DNA of 64,000 nt from positions 1 to 64,000 of the forward strand of contig NZ_CAMIBP010000010.1 in NCBI RefSeq assembly GCF_946223165.1, written 5' to 3'. Made by a program: the position numbers and the translations under genes. The DNA is from an uncultured Corynebacterium sp. (lineage in GTDB: Bacteria; Actinomycetota; Actinomycetes; Mycobacteriales; Mycobacteriaceae). Below the pieces are notes generated by a model. That model did not search any database. It saw only the letters and a list, made by a program, of their open reading frames with translations, and was not told the origin of the DNA. How positions within the stretch are numbered: the first letter of the stretch is position 1; each line of letters begins with the position of its first letter. Positions 10,426 through 19,472 of the stretch are shown in pieces.

Positions 10426-10968
10426 ATGTCAAAGATTGGCATCATCCTCGGCTCCATCCGCAAGGGGCGCTCCGGCGAGGCCGTGGCGAACTGGGTGTAC
10501 GACATCGCGAAGGCGCGCAACGCTGCGGGCTTCGAGTGCGAGCTGCTCGATCTCAAGTCCTTCAACGTCCCGCTGCTCGAGTCCGAGGTTGTTCCGGGGG
10601 CTGCTAACAAGCAGTACGATGACGCCAACGTTCAGGCCTGGTCCGACGCCATCGATTCCTGCGACGCCTTCGTCTTCGTGACCCCGGAGTACAACCACTC
10701 CGTCCCGGGCGCTTTCAAGAATGCCTTCGACTCCCTGGGCTCCGAGTGGGCTAACAAGCCGGTTGCCTTCGTCTCCTACGGTTTTGCCGGCGGCATCCGC
10801 GCCGTCGAGGCGTGGCGCGTGGCCGTGGCCAACTTCTCCATGAAGCAGCTGCGCAACCAGGTCGACATCAACATGATCACCGACTACACCGACGGTGCCT
10901 TCACCCCGGCCGAGTTCAAGGCGGGCATGATGGACGGCGTTCTCGGCGAGGTCGAGGCCGCCATCTAG
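10426..10968 (+). CDS. NADPH-dependent FMN reductase family protein
   Basis: A 180-residue flavodoxin-like oxidoreductase that probably uses FMN and NAD(P)H to reduce quinones, azo compounds or flavin. The N-terminus has a flavodoxin-type phosphate loop (GSIRKGRSGE), and a PEYNHSVPGAFKNAFD block is diagnostic of the NADPH-dependent FMN reductase family. The ATG at 10426 is chosen because GAAAGGA lies just upstream; an in-frame extension to 10351 has no ribosome-binding site. It is monocistronic, with a strong terminator after it. Substrate unknown. Confidence 0.88.
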   Translation: MSKIGIILGSIRKGRSGEAVANWVYDIAKARNAAGFECELLDLKSFNVPLLESEVVPGAANKQYDDANVQAWSDAIDSCDAFVFVTPEYNHSVPGAFKNAFDSLGSEWANKPVAFVSYGFAGGIRAVEAWRVAVANFSMKQLRNQVDINMITDYTDGAFTPAEFKAGMMDGVLGEVEAAI

Positions 10969-11006
10969 GTCACACATCTAGGTCACCCTCGCTTATTACT
11001 GAGAGC

Positions 11007-11044
11007 AGCGGTCGTCCCCGGCGGGGCGGCCGCTGTGTTGTTTT
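11007..11044 (+). terminator. rho-independent terminator after the FMN reductase gene
   Basis: A 12-bp stem (11007-11018 with 11023-11034, with G-U pairs) and a 4-nt loop, followed by GTGTTGTTTT. Confidence 0.75.
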
Positions 11045-11100
11045 CGAGGTTGTCTTTCGAGGTTGTCTCTTGGGGTTGTCTTTCTCGGTTGTCTTTCGAG
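11041..11100. repeat. short degenerate tandem repeat
   Basis: Four imperfect copies of a unit of about 13 nt built around GGTTGTCT(T/C)T lie directly after the terminator. No coding potential is evident. The rest of 10969-11267 holds only the terminator and a possible operator (CAGCGT-GAC-ACGCTG, 11221-11235) just upstream of the next gene. Confidence 0.6.
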
Positions 11101-11267
11101 TGGCGCGTGTGCCAGGTCTGGTTTAGCGTGTCGGGTAACGCCGTAGGGGTGCGGCGGGAATCGGGGACATCCGGGGGTCGCGCCCAAGGCGGTGGGTTAC
11201 GTACATGCAGCGGTGTTGTTCAGCGTGACACGCTGCGAAAACACAGTCTTTAGGGGAGGAAAGACCA

Positions 11268-12227
11268 ATGGACTTCAAAGATATTCCTGTCATCACCACC
11301 GAGCGCGTTGCCGCCGTGTGTCGTCGCGCCGGGTTCGGCGTCGAGCGCACGGGGCCGGATCTCACCGTGAAGGTGGACGGCAACAACGTCGGCATCGGGG
11401 TGAGCCGCGAGATGATGACCATCATGGGCTTCTGGGGTGGAGCGGCCTACGAGCGGCCGGACCGGGAGCCACTCGTCGCCTGGATCAATGAGCTCAACGA
11501 TGGCCGCCTGCACACCGTGGTGACGACGATGCCGTGCGGCCACGGTCAGGGGCATATTCACCTGCAGGCCGATTCCCGGCCGATCCTTATCCGGCGCGCC
11601 ACCGATGCCCAGCTCGAGGCCATCATCGGCGCGGCCCTGCGGCACATCCGGGAGGCGTATGGGGTCTTCGACGCGGAGTTTCCGGGCCACGCCGGCCTAG
11701 CCATTCGGGCTAAGAGCCTGCGTGCGCTGTCGACGGTGCAGCGCCGCCGGTCGGGTTTCGGCCCGGCCACGCTGGAGCGGGTGCGCGCGCAGACGGAGCG
11801 CATGATGCTGTGGGGAGACGGCGCCCCGGAGGCGGTGACGGTGGTGAGCCTGCCGGGGGAGGACGAGTTGTTCCTGGAGCACGGCGGCCAGTTGTTCAGC
11901 GTGACCGCCGAGGGGCGCGACATCGTGGTGTGCACGGTGGTGCCGTCGGGGCGCTGCGGATGCGACGTCGGCGAGCTTATGGCATGGGTCGTGCGGACCA
12001 ATGAGCGCCAGTCCATCGCCGCGGCCCACCTTATCCTCGAAGGCCATGACGAGCTCAACGTGCGGTTCACCGGCCGCATACCGGGCGGCCTCCACTACAC
12101 CGACGAGCAGCTGAGCATGCAGCTGGCGGGGACGCTCGGGGAGATGCGCGGCTGTGCGGATGACTTCTATGTCGACATCAACCCCGAGCGCCTATCCGAC
12201 TACATTCACGACGGCGAGGCGAGCTAG
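11268..12227 (+). CDS. YbjN-domain protein, probably duplicated domain
   Basis: A 319-residue soluble protein with no signal peptide or membrane segment. Both halves resemble the YbjN / type III secretion chaperone-like fold seen in many actinobacterial proteins: each starts with a short strand-helix unit and contains long amphipathic stretches ending in an acidic helix. GGGGAGG upstream of the ATG at 11268 fixes the start. Its TAG overlaps the stop of the convergent acyl-CoA synthetase gene in a CTAG. Biochemical role unknown; the family call is by overall pattern only. Confidence 0.6.
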   Translation: MDFKDIPVITTERVAAVCRRAGFGVERTGPDLTVKVDGNNVGIGVSREMMTIMGFWGGAAYERPDREPLVAWINELNDGRLHTVVTTMPCGHGQGHIHLQADSRPILIRRATDAQLEAIIGAALRHIREAYGVFDAEFPGHAGLAIRAKSLRALSTVQRRRSGFGPATLERVRAQTERMMLWGDGAPEAVTVVSLPGEDELFLEHGGQLFSVTAEGRDIVVCTVVPSGRCGCDVGELMAWVVRTNERQSIAAAHLILEGHDELNVRFTGRIPGGLHYTDEQLSMQLAGTLGEMRGCADDFYVDINPERLSDYIHDGEAS

Positions 12228-14002
12228 GCACCCACCGGGGCGACGTCCTGCGTGCCGGCGGCATCGGCAGCAGCGGCGTCGGCCTGGCTGTTGGCTGCCA
12301 GGCGATCGATGAGGTCCTGCTGTACCTGGCGGCGGCGCAGCTTGCCCAGCTGGTCGGCGGCGAGCTCCTCGAAGTGGAAGAACTTGCGCGGCACCTTGTA
12401 GCGGGCCAGCTCGCGGCGGGAGAATTCCTTGAGCCCCTCGGGGTCTAGCTCGGCGCCCTCGCGCAGGACCACGCAGGCCACGACGTCCTCGGAGCCGTCG
12501 TGGCGGGGCAGGCCGACGACGGCGGCCTTGACGATGTCGGGGTGGTTTATAAGGGTTTCTTCCACCTCTCCCGGGTAGACGTTGAAGCCGCCGGTGATGA
12601 TGATCTCCTTGATGCGGCTGACTAGGCGGACGTAGCCGTCCTCGTCCATGACGCCCTGATCGCCCGTGCGGAACCATCCGTTGTGGAAGGTTGCGGCCGT
12701 GGCGTCAGCATTGTCGAGGTAGCCCTGGAAGACCTGCGGGCCGCGGGCCAGGATCTCGCCCTCGACGCCGTACGGCTGGGTCTCATCCAGGTTCTCCGGG
12801 TTGCCGATGCGGATCTCAGTGTCCGGGATGGGCAGACCAATGCAGCCGGCGCGGCGCTTGTCCGAGATGGGGTTGCAGGTCAGGACCGGCGAGGTTTCTG
12901 TGAGGCCGTAGCCCTCCACGAGCATGCCGCCGGTAAGCTTTTCCCACTTGTCCACGATCTCCGCGGGCAGCGCGGCGGCGCCAGAAATGGACACGCGGAT
13001 GCCGTTGAGATCGATGCCCTGCTCGTTGGCCGCCTCCATGACCTTCTCATAGATGGTGGGCACCGCCGGCATGTACGTGGGGGTGTGCTTTTTAATGATG
13101 TCCATGATGAGCGGGACCTGCGGGGACGGCAGAAGGATGATCTCCGCGCCGACGAGTGTGGCGAGCGTGACTGCCATGGTGAAGCCGTAGGAGTGGAACA
13201 TGGGCAGTGTGGCCAGGAAGCGCTCGTGGCGGTGGCCCAAGTCCGGGATCCACTTGCGGACTTGGAGCGCGTTAGAGGCGAGGTTGCCGTGGGAGAGCAG
13301 CGCGCCCTTGGGTTGGCCGGTGGTGCCGGAGGTGTAGAGGATGAGTGCGATGTCGTCCGGGGAAATCTCCGGGTACTTGATGTTGCGCCCCTCGCCGCCG
13401 ATGGCGGAGGAGAGCAGGTTGGACCACGGCACGGTGTGCGGGGCGTCGCCCGTGAGGGCGTCGCGCTTGGCCTTGAGCTTGCCGATGGGCAGGCTCAGCG
13501 CGACGCGCTGGAGAAGCGGCATCTCATCGATGATGTTGACCGAGACGATGGTCTCCAGATCCGTGGCGCCGCGGAGGCGGTCGAGCATGCCCGCGCACTT
13601 GTCCCAGGCAATGGCGACGCGGGCGCCGTGGTTACGGAAGAGCGGCTCGAGCTCGTGCGCGGTGTACTGGGGGTTGTGCTCCACGACGACGGCGCCGAGC
13701 TTGGAGATGGCGTAGAACGCGATGAGGTGCTGCGGGCAGTTGGGCAGGAGGATCGCCACGCGGTCCCCCGGGCGGATGCCGAAAGCCTTGAGTCCCGCAG
13801 CCGCCGCGTTGACCTGGTAGTCAATGTCTGCGTAGTCCATGGTCTTGCCGAAGAAGTACGTGGCGGAGAGCTCGCCATTGCGTTCGGCGTTGCTGTTGTA
13901 GATATCGACCAAGGTGGTGGAACCGTAGTCGATGGACTCGGGCGTCCAGGAACCGTAGTTGGACAGCCATGGGGCGGGGGTGGTGTTGTCTGCGGCGCTC
14001 AT
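12224..14002 (-). CDS. fadD: long-chain fatty acid--CoA ligase (FadD-type), copy 1
   Basis: A 592-residue ANL-superfamily adenylate-forming enzyme that activates fatty acids to acyl-CoA via acyl-AMP. Visible motifs: P-loop YTSGTTGQPKG near residue 220, GYGLTETSPV, the WFRTGD hinge region, the SRIKEIIITGGFNVYPGEVEE block, and the C-terminal catalytic Lys in LGKLRRR. It has an Ala/Asp-rich tail of about 25 residues not seen in copies 2 and 3. First of three tandem paralogues, each with its own promoter region. AAAGGA precedes the ATG. Chain-length preference unknown. Confidence 0.93.
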   Translation of the reverse strand: MSAADNTTPAPWLSNYGSWTPESIDYGSTTLVDIYNSNAERNGELSATYFFGKTMDYADIDYQVNAAAAGLKAFGIRPGDRVAILLPNCPQHLIAFYAISKLGAVVVEHNPQYTAHELEPLFRNHGARVAIAWDKCAGMLDRLRGATDLETIVSVNIIDEMPLLQRVALSLPIGKLKAKRDALTGDAPHTVPWSNLLSSAIGGEGRNIKYPEISPDDIALILYTSGTTGQPKGALLSHGNLASNALQVRKWIPDLGHRHERFLATLPMFHSYGFTMAVTLATLVGAEIILLPSPQVPLIMDIIKKHTPTYMPAVPTIYEKVMEAANEQGIDLNGIRVSISGAAALPAEIVDKWEKLTGGMLVEGYGLTETSPVLTCNPISDKRRAGCIGLPIPDTEIRIGNPENLDETQPYGVEGEILARGPQVFQGYLDNADATAATFHNGWFRTGDQGVMDEDGYVRLVSRIKEIIITGGFNVYPGEVEETLINHPDIVKAAVVGLPRHDGSEDVVACVVLREGAELDPEGLKEFSRRELARYKVPRKFFHFEELAADQLGKLRRRQVQQDLIDRLAANSQADAAAADAAGTQDVAPVGA

Positions 14003-14268
14003 GCGAGTCCTTTCGCTAGGACATTGGCTATTTTTAGCAACTAAGTATATTTGGCCGCGTGACCTGAGTCACTACCCAGTTTCTAGACCTGCACTGGGCT
14101 GCGCTGTTGTCCGTCGGGCATGGCTATGTGGAAAGGGGGAGATGTCTGTAAAACGTGTAAAGCTTCACAAGCAAAGGCTGACATTTGCCAATGCTGCGAA
14201 GCTCTACTTTGCGGCGTTCTGGGGCGCCCAGGGGTGCCTTGATGCGCCTTGGTGTGCCCCGGAGCGCC
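14003..14268. promoter_or_regulatory. promoter/operator region of fadD copy 1
   Basis: Read on the minus strand there is a TATACT -10 (14044-14049) followed by TTAG-N3-CTAAAA. A dyad GTGAC-CTGA-GTCAC (14059-14072) lies where the -35 would be. The TATACTTAG...CTAAAA(A)TAG arrangement recurs upstream of copy 2. The rest is GGGGCGCC-rich spacer downstream of copy 2; nothing else is seen. Confidence 0.55.
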
Positions 14269-15972
14269 CTAGCGCTTGTCCAGCAACTCCAGGAGATCGC
14301 GCTGCACCTCGCGGCGGCGCACCTTGCCCAGCTGATCCTTGGCCAGTTCCTCAAAGTGGTAGAAGGTGCGCGGGACCTTGTAGCGGGTGAGCCGCTCGCG
14401 GGCGAAGTCCTTCATGCCCTCCGGGTCCAGGGCGGCGCCGTCGCGCAGGATGACACAGGCGACGACGTCCTCGGAGCCGTCGGCGCGCGGGCGGCCGACC
14501 ACGGCCACGTCCACGACGTCCGGGTGCTCCATGATGGTCTCCTCCACCTCTCCGGGGTACACGTTGAAGCCGCCGGTGATGATGATCTCCTTGATGCGGC
14601 TCACCAGCCTGATAAAGCCGTCGTCCTCCATGACACCCATGTCGCCGGTGAGGAACCATCCCTCGTGAAACGCGGCCGCCGTCGCATCCGCGTTGTTGAG
14701 GTAGCCGTGGAAGACCTGCGGCCCGCGCACGAGCAGTTCGCCCGGCTCGCCGTCTGGCTGCGTCTCATCGAGGTTCTCCGGGTTCGCGATGCGCACCTCG
14801 GTATCCGGGAAGGGGATGCCGATGTAGCCCGGTCGGCGCTCCGAATTCATGGGGTTGCCGCACAGCACCGGCGCGGTCTCCGTGAGACCGTAGCCCTCCA
14901 CGAGCAGGCCGCCGGTGAGCTCCTCCCACTCCGCCACGGTTGCCGTGGGTAGCGTTGCCGCACCAGAGAAGGAGTTGCGGATGCCCGCGATCTCGATGCC
15001 GCCCTCCTTGGCCGCTGCGGCAATCTTGCTGTACAGGGTGGGCACGCCCGGTACCCACGTGGGCGTGTGCTTCTTCATGACGTCCATGATGAGCGGCACC
15101 TGGGGCGCCGGCAGGAGGACGAGCTCCGCGCCGACGAAAACGCCGAGGGTGCACACCATGGTCATGCCGTAGGCGTGGAAGATGGGCAAAGCTGCGAGGA
15201 AGCGCTCCGGCTTCTCGCCCAGGTCCGGGACCCACGCCTGGCCCTGGATGCAGTTGGCCAGCAGGTTGCCGTGGGAGAGCAGGGCGCCCTTGGGTTGGCC
15301 GGTGGTGCCGGAGGTGTAGAGGATGAGTGCGATGTCGTCCTTCGAGAGGGCCTCCGGTGCCTTAAGGTCGGTGCCGGTGCCGCCGATGGCAGGGCCGACG
15401 AGGGAGGACCACGGCACAGTGTTGGGCGCGTCGACGGTAAGCTGCTCGCGCTTGGCCTTGAGGAAGGGCAGGCGCAGCGCCAGGCGCTGCACCGGCGGCA
15501 TGGCCTCGACCATGTTCACCGCGATGATGGTCTCCAGGTTTGTCGAGGCGCGCAGGCGCTCCAGCGTACTGGCGGTCTTGTCCCACGCGATGGCGATGCG
15601 GGCGCCGTGATCTTGGAAAAGCCCCTCCAGCTCGTGCGCGGTGTAGAGCGGGTTGTGCTCCACAACGGTGGCGCCGAGCAGCTGGACGGCGTAAAACGCC
15701 GCAATGTGCTGTGGGCAGTTGGGGAGCACGATGGCCACCTTGTCACCCGGGCGGATGCCAAAGGCCTTGAGGCCCGCTGCGGCGGCGCGCACCTGGGCGT
15801 CGAGCTCTCCGTAAGTCTGCGTCCGGCCGAAGAAGTAGGTGGCCGGCTTGTCCCGATTGGCCGCAAGGTTGAGCTCGTACATGCTGGCCAGCGTGGTCTC
15901 TCCGTAGTCCAGGGAGTGTGGGGTCCACTCTGCGTAGTGCTCCAGCCAGGCCTTATCCTCGTACGCGCCCAT
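14269..15972 (-). CDS. fadD: long-chain fatty acid--CoA ligase (FadD-type), copy 2
   Basis: A 567-residue acyl-CoA synthetase. Motifs as in its neighbours: YTSGTTGQPKG near residue 214, GYGLTETAPV, WFLTGDMG, SRIKEIIITGGFNVYPGEVEE and the terminal LGKVRRREVQ with the catalytic lysine. It ends directly after the final helix (no tail). AAGGATC precedes the ATG. DNA around the P-loop codons is identical to copy 1 for over 50 bases, so the copies are fairly recent or have exchanged sequence. Confidence 0.93.
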   Translation of the reverse strand: MGAYEDKAWLEHYAEWTPHSLDYGETTLASMYELNLAANRDKPATYFFGRTQTYGELDAQVRAAAAGLKAFGIRPGDKVAIVLPNCPQHIAAFYAVQLLGATVVEHNPLYTAHELEGLFQDHGARIAIAWDKTASTLERLRASTNLETIIAVNMVEAMPPVQRLALRLPFLKAKREQLTVDAPNTVPWSSLVGPAIGGTGTDLKAPEALSKDDIALILYTSGTTGQPKGALLSHGNLLANCIQGQAWVPDLGEKPERFLAALPIFHAYGMTMVCTLGVFVGAELVLLPAPQVPLIMDVMKKHTPTWVPGVPTLYSKIAAAAKEGGIEIAGIRNSFSGAATLPTATVAEWEELTGGLLVEGYGLTETAPVLCGNPMNSERRPGYIGIPFPDTEVRIANPENLDETQPDGEPGELLVRGPQVFHGYLNNADATAAAFHEGWFLTGDMGVMEDDGFIRLVSRIKEIIITGGFNVYPGEVEETIMEHPDVVDVAVVGRPRADGSEDVVACVILRDGAALDPEGMKDFARERLTRYKVPRTFYHFEELAKDQLGKVRRREVQRDLLELLDKR

Positions 15973-16060
15973 GGGATCCTTTCATTATGGGAAGGAAACT
16001 ATTTTAGTGGGCTAAGTATACCCGATATGTGAGGGATTGCTCGCGCTGCGCTGTTAGTTT
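15973..16060 (-). promoter_or_regulatory. promoter/operator region of fadD copy 2
   Basis: On the minus strand a TATACT -10 (16015-16020) is followed by TTAG-CCCA-CTAAAATAG, the same arrangement as upstream of copy 1. A shared regulator or shared duplication of the control region is likely. Confidence 0.55.
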
Positions 16061-16110
16061 TGGGGACGCAGTTTCGGGAGACGGTGACGGACGGGCGGCA
16101 TCGGCAAGCG

Positions 16111-16143
16111 AAAAGCCCCACAGATGCATGCAGTCTGCGGGGC
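16111..16143 (-). terminator. rho-independent terminator of fadD copy 3
   Basis: A 10-bp stem (115-124 with 134-143 of this 16 kb block, one G-U pair) is followed on the minus strand by TTTT, just past the stop at 16157. Confidence 0.75.
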
Positions 16144-16156
16144 CCGGCGACGTGAT

Positions 16157-17881
16157 TTACTTGGCGGCCTGGGTGCTTTCCTCGGCCTCGAGGCGCTTGA
16201 GCAGATCTGCCTGCACGTCGCGGCGGCGGATCTTGCCCATCTGATCCTTGGCCAGGGACTCGAAGTGATAGAAGGTGCGCGGGACCTTGTAGCGGGTGAG
16301 CCGCTCGCGGCAGAACTCCTTGAGACCCTCCGGATCCAAGGCCGCGCCGTCCTTCAGGTCGATGCAGGCCACGACGTCCTCGGAGCCATCCGAGCGGGGG
16401 CGGCCGACCACCGCAACATCGTCGATGTCCGGGTGGGAGAGCAAGACCTCCTCCACCTCGCCCGGGTAGACGTTGAAGCCGCCGGTGATGATGATCTCCT
16501 TGATGCGGCTGACCAGGCGGATGAAGCCATCCTCTTCCATGACGCCCATGTCGCCGGTGCGGAACCATCCGTTATGGAATGCGGCGGCGGTTGCTTCTTC
16601 GTTATTGAGATAGCCGTGGAAGATCTGCGGGCCGCGGGCTAGGACCTCGCCCTCGACGCCGTCCGGCTGGGTCTCATCCAGGTTGTCCGGGTTGGCGATG
16701 CGGACCTCCGTGTCCGGGAAGGGGATGCCCACATACCCCGGGCGGCGATCGTCCGTCATGGGGTTGCCCACGATAATCGGCGAGCATTCCGTGAGGCCGT
16801 AGCCCTCCACCAGACGGCCGCCGGTGTACTCCTCCCACTTCTCTACGGTGGCTACCGGCAAGGTGGACGCGCCGGAAAACGCCGCGCGGACGCCCTTGAG
16901 GGAGACGTTGTTCTCCTCAGACGCGGCAACGATGCGCTCGTACAGCGTCGGCACGCCCGGCACCCAGGTGACCGGGTGCTTCTTTATAAGATCCATGATG
17001 AGGCCCATGTCCGGCTTGGGCAGCAAGTCGAGCTCGCCGCCGATGAGCTGCGCCAGCGTGATGTTCATGGTTAGGCCGTAGGCGTGGAAGAACGGCAGGG
17101 CCGCGAGCATGCGCTCCGGCTGATCACCCAGGCCCGGCACCCAGTGCTTGCCCTGGAAGATGTTGGCAAAGAGGTTGCCGTGGGACAGCTGCGCGCCCTT
17201 CGGCTGGCCCGTGGTGCCAGAGGTGTACATGATGAGCGCAATGGTGTCCTTGGTGACGTCCTCCGGGCTCACGACGTCCGAGCCGTCGCCGCCAATCGCG
17301 TTGCCGATGAGGGTGTCCCACGGCACGGTGTTGGGGGCGTCACCGGAGAGCTGCTCGCGCTTGGACTTGAGGAACGGCAGGCGCAGCGCCAAGCGCTGCG
17401 GGGTGGGCATGGCATCGATCATGTTGATCGAAATAACCGTCTCCAGCGGGGTCGTGGCGCGCAGCTTCTCCAGCGTGCCGGCCGTCTTATCCCATGAAAT
17501 GGCAATGCGGGCGCCGTGGTCCTTAAACAGCCCCTCCAGCTCGTGTGCAGTGTAGAGCGGGTTATGGAGCACCGCGATGGCGCCCAGCTTGAGCACCGCG
17601 TAGAACGCTGCGACGTACTGCGGGCAGTTCGGGGCCACGATGGCCACGCGGTCGCCTGGGCGCACACCGAACGCGCGCAGGCCCGCGGCCGCGCGGCGGA
17701 CCTGGCGGTCCAGCTCCGCGAAGGACTGCGTCTTACCGAAGAAGTAGGTGGCCGACTTATCCGCATTGATAGCCAGGTTGTTGTCGTAGATGTCCAGCAG
17801 CGTCGTGTCACCGTAGTCGAGGGAGCGGGGAGTCCACTCCGGGTAGTATTGCAGCCACGCCTTGGATTCGAAAGCCGACAT
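16157..17881 (-). CDS. fadD: long-chain fatty acid--CoA ligase (FadD-type), copy 3
   Basis: A 574-residue acyl-CoA synthetase with P-loop YTSGTTGQPKG near residue 215, GYGLTECSPI, WFRTGDMG, the KEIIITGGFNVYPGEVEE block and a C-terminal MGKIRRR lysine motif. It is the closest of the three to the divergent mshA gene, sharing the 92-bp intergenic region 17882-17973. Its upstream region lacks the TTAG...CTAA pattern of the other two, so it may be regulated differently. Confidence 0.93.
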   Translation of the reverse strand: MSAFESKAWLQYYPEWTPRSLDYGDTTLLDIYDNNLAINADKSATYFFGKTQSFAELDRQVRRAAAGLRAFGVRPGDRVAIVAPNCPQYVAAFYAVLKLGAIAVLHNPLYTAHELEGLFKDHGARIAISWDKTAGTLEKLRATTPLETVISINMIDAMPTPQRLALRLPFLKSKREQLSGDAPNTVPWDTLIGNAIGGDGSDVVSPEDVTKDTIALIMYTSGTTGQPKGAQLSHGNLFANIFQGKHWVPGLGDQPERMLAALPFFHAYGLTMNITLAQLIGGELDLLPKPDMGLIMDLIKKHPVTWVPGVPTLYERIVAASEENNVSLKGVRAAFSGASTLPVATVEKWEEYTGGRLVEGYGLTECSPIIVGNPMTDDRRPGYVGIPFPDTEVRIANPDNLDETQPDGVEGEVLARGPQIFHGYLNNEEATAAAFHNGWFRTGDMGVMEEDGFIRLVSRIKEIIITGGFNVYPGEVEEVLLSHPDIDDVAVVGRPRSDGSEDVVACIDLKDGAALDPEGLKEFCRERLTRYKVPRTFYHFESLAKDQMGKIRRRDVQADLLKRLEAEESTQAAK

Positions 17882-17960
17882 GTGGGAAAGTACCTTCCGG
17901 TTGCGTAGGTTTTCAAGCTTTGGCCAGTATAGCCCTGTCTACGAGGCGGGACCGCGCGGT

Positions 17961-17973
17961 TACACTAGACCTC
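17961..17973 (+). promoter_or_regulatory. leaderless promoter of mshA
   Basis: TACACT (17961-17966) followed by 7 nt and the ATG at 17974. Transcription would start at or next to the start codon. An upstream in-frame start at 17920 would precede the -10 and is therefore unlikely. Confidence 0.7.
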
Positions 17974-19239
17974 ATGAGAATCGCCATGATCTCGATGCAT
18001 ACGTCGCCCATCGAGCAGCCCGGCTCCGGCGACGCCGGCGGCATGAACGTCTACGTCCTCAACACCGCTCGCCAGCTGGCTCGCCGCGGAATCGAGGTCG
18101 ACGTCTTCACCCGCGCCACCCGCCCCTCCCAGGGCGAAATCGTGGAGGTCGAACCCGGCCTGCGCGTCATCAACGTGGTGGCCGGACCTTATGAGGGACT
18201 TTCAAAAGAGGAACTGCCCACGCAGCTCGCCGCGTTCACCGGCGGCATCTACAACTACGCGCGCTGCTTCAACCTGGAGTACGACGTCATTCACTCCCAC
18301 TATTGGCTCTCGGGCCAGGTGGGCTGGCTCCTGCGCGATCTCTGGGACGCGCCCCTAGTCCACACCGCCCACACCCTGGCCGCCGTGAAGAACGCCCACC
18401 GCACGCTGGACGACACCGCCGAGTCCGAAGCCCGCCGCATCTGCGAGCAGCAGCTGGTGGACAACGCCGACATCCTGGTGGTCAACACCGTTCAGGAGAC
18501 CAAGGACTTGGTGGAGCACTACGATGCTGCCCCGGAGCGCATCGTCGTCGTCTCGCCCGGCGCCGACACCGATCTCTTCACCCCCGGCACCGACCGCATG
18601 ACCGAGCGCTCCCGCCGCCAGCTGGGCATCCCGCTGCATTCCAAGGTCGTCGCCTTCGTCGGCCGCCTTCAGAAGTTCAAGGGGCCCGAGGTCCTCATCC
18701 GCGCCACCGCGGAGCTCATGGACCGCAATCCGGACCGCAACCTGCGCGTCGTGCTCTGCGGCGGGCCGTCCGGCGCCAACTCCTCCCCGGAGACCTACCA
18801 GAACCTGGCCCGCGAGCTGGGGGTCGAGCGAACCGTGCGCTTCCTCAACCCGCGCCCGCCGGCCGAGCTCGTGGCCGTGTACCAGGCCGCCGACATTGTG
18901 GCCGTGCCCTCCTACAACGAGTCCTTTGGGCTGGTGGCAATGGAGGCCCAGGCCTCCGGCACGCCCGTCGTGGCCGCCGCCGTGGGCGGCCTGCCCATCG
19001 CCGTCGATGACGGCGAGACCGGCCTGCTCGTCCGCTCTCACAACCCGGCCGACTGGGCCGACGCCCTGGAGCAGCTCCTGGACGACGACGAGCGCCGCAT
19101 CGCCATGAGCGAGGCCGCCGTCGACCATGCCCAGCAGTTCAGCTGGGCCGCCGCCGCCACGCAGTTGGAAGCCATCTACGCCGACGCCATGAGCATCGAG
19201 ATTCCGGACTGCCACGCGCGCCGGGCCATCGGCTACTAG
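17974..19239 (+). CDS. mshA: D-inositol-3-phosphate glycosyltransferase (mycothiol synthesis)
   Basis: A 421-residue GT-B (GT4) retaining glycosyltransferase. It transfers GlcNAc from UDP-GlcNAc to 1D-myo-inositol 3-phosphate, the first step of mycothiol synthesis. The N-terminus MRIAMISMHTSP and the glycine loop GDAGGMNVYV are hallmarks of MshA; the C-terminal half holds the nucleotide-binding ESFGLVAMEAQASGTPVVA block with the EX7E pattern. Length matches known MshA (about 420). It sits next to gpmA as in other mycolata. Leaderless start. Confidence 0.95.
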   Translation: MRIAMISMHTSPIEQPGSGDAGGMNVYVLNTARQLARRGIEVDVFTRATRPSQGEIVEVEPGLRVINVVAGPYEGLSKEELPTQLAAFTGGIYNYARCFNLEYDVIHSHYWLSGQVGWLLRDLWDAPLVHTAHTLAAVKNAHRTLDDTAESEARRICEQQLVDNADILVVNTVQETKDLVEHYDAAPERIVVVSPGADTDLFTPGTDRMTERSRRQLGIPLHSKVVAFVGRLQKFKGPEVLIRATAELMDRNPDRNLRVVLCGGPSGANSSPETYQNLARELGVERTVRFLNPRPPAELVAVYQAADIVAVPSYNESFGLVAMEAQASGTPVVAAAVGGLPIAVDDGETGLLVRSHNPADWADALEQLLDDDERRIAMSEAAVDHAQQFSWAAAATQLEAIYADAMSIEIPDCHARRAIGY

Positions 19240-19278
19240 TTCCCTGCCTTCCCCTTCTCCGCATAAGGTGCGGATCAA

Positions 19279-19460
19279 GCGGTCAACTTCCGGCCCTCAA
19301 ATCGACTTTTTTAGGACCGTTCTCCGGAAAGCGACCCTGTGAATCGCACCACCTGTGTGTGGCCTTTTAGACCGTTGACCCTAAACCGTTGACCTCCGAG
19401 GAAATTGGTGCCGACTAACGGCAGTTTTCCCGGAGGTCAACGGTTTAAGTGGCCCACTTT
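19279..19460. repeat. dispersed palindromic repeat, copy A
   Basis: Core stem of 16 perfect base pairs (AAACCGTTGACCTCCG at 19383-19398 with CGGAGGTCAACGGTTT at 19431-19446), preceded by an extra ACCGTTGACC and followed by AAGTGGCCCACTTTT. A related element occurs at 56145-56254. It fills most of the gap between mshA and the convergent GNAT gene. No coding potential. Confidence 0.8.
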
Positions 19461-19472
19461 TGAAAAAGGAAG

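Noticed and set aside
14090..14268. GGGGCGCC-rich tract after fadD copy 2 as a terminator
   Set aside because: Several weak alternative pairings but no clear stem followed by T residues on the minus strand.
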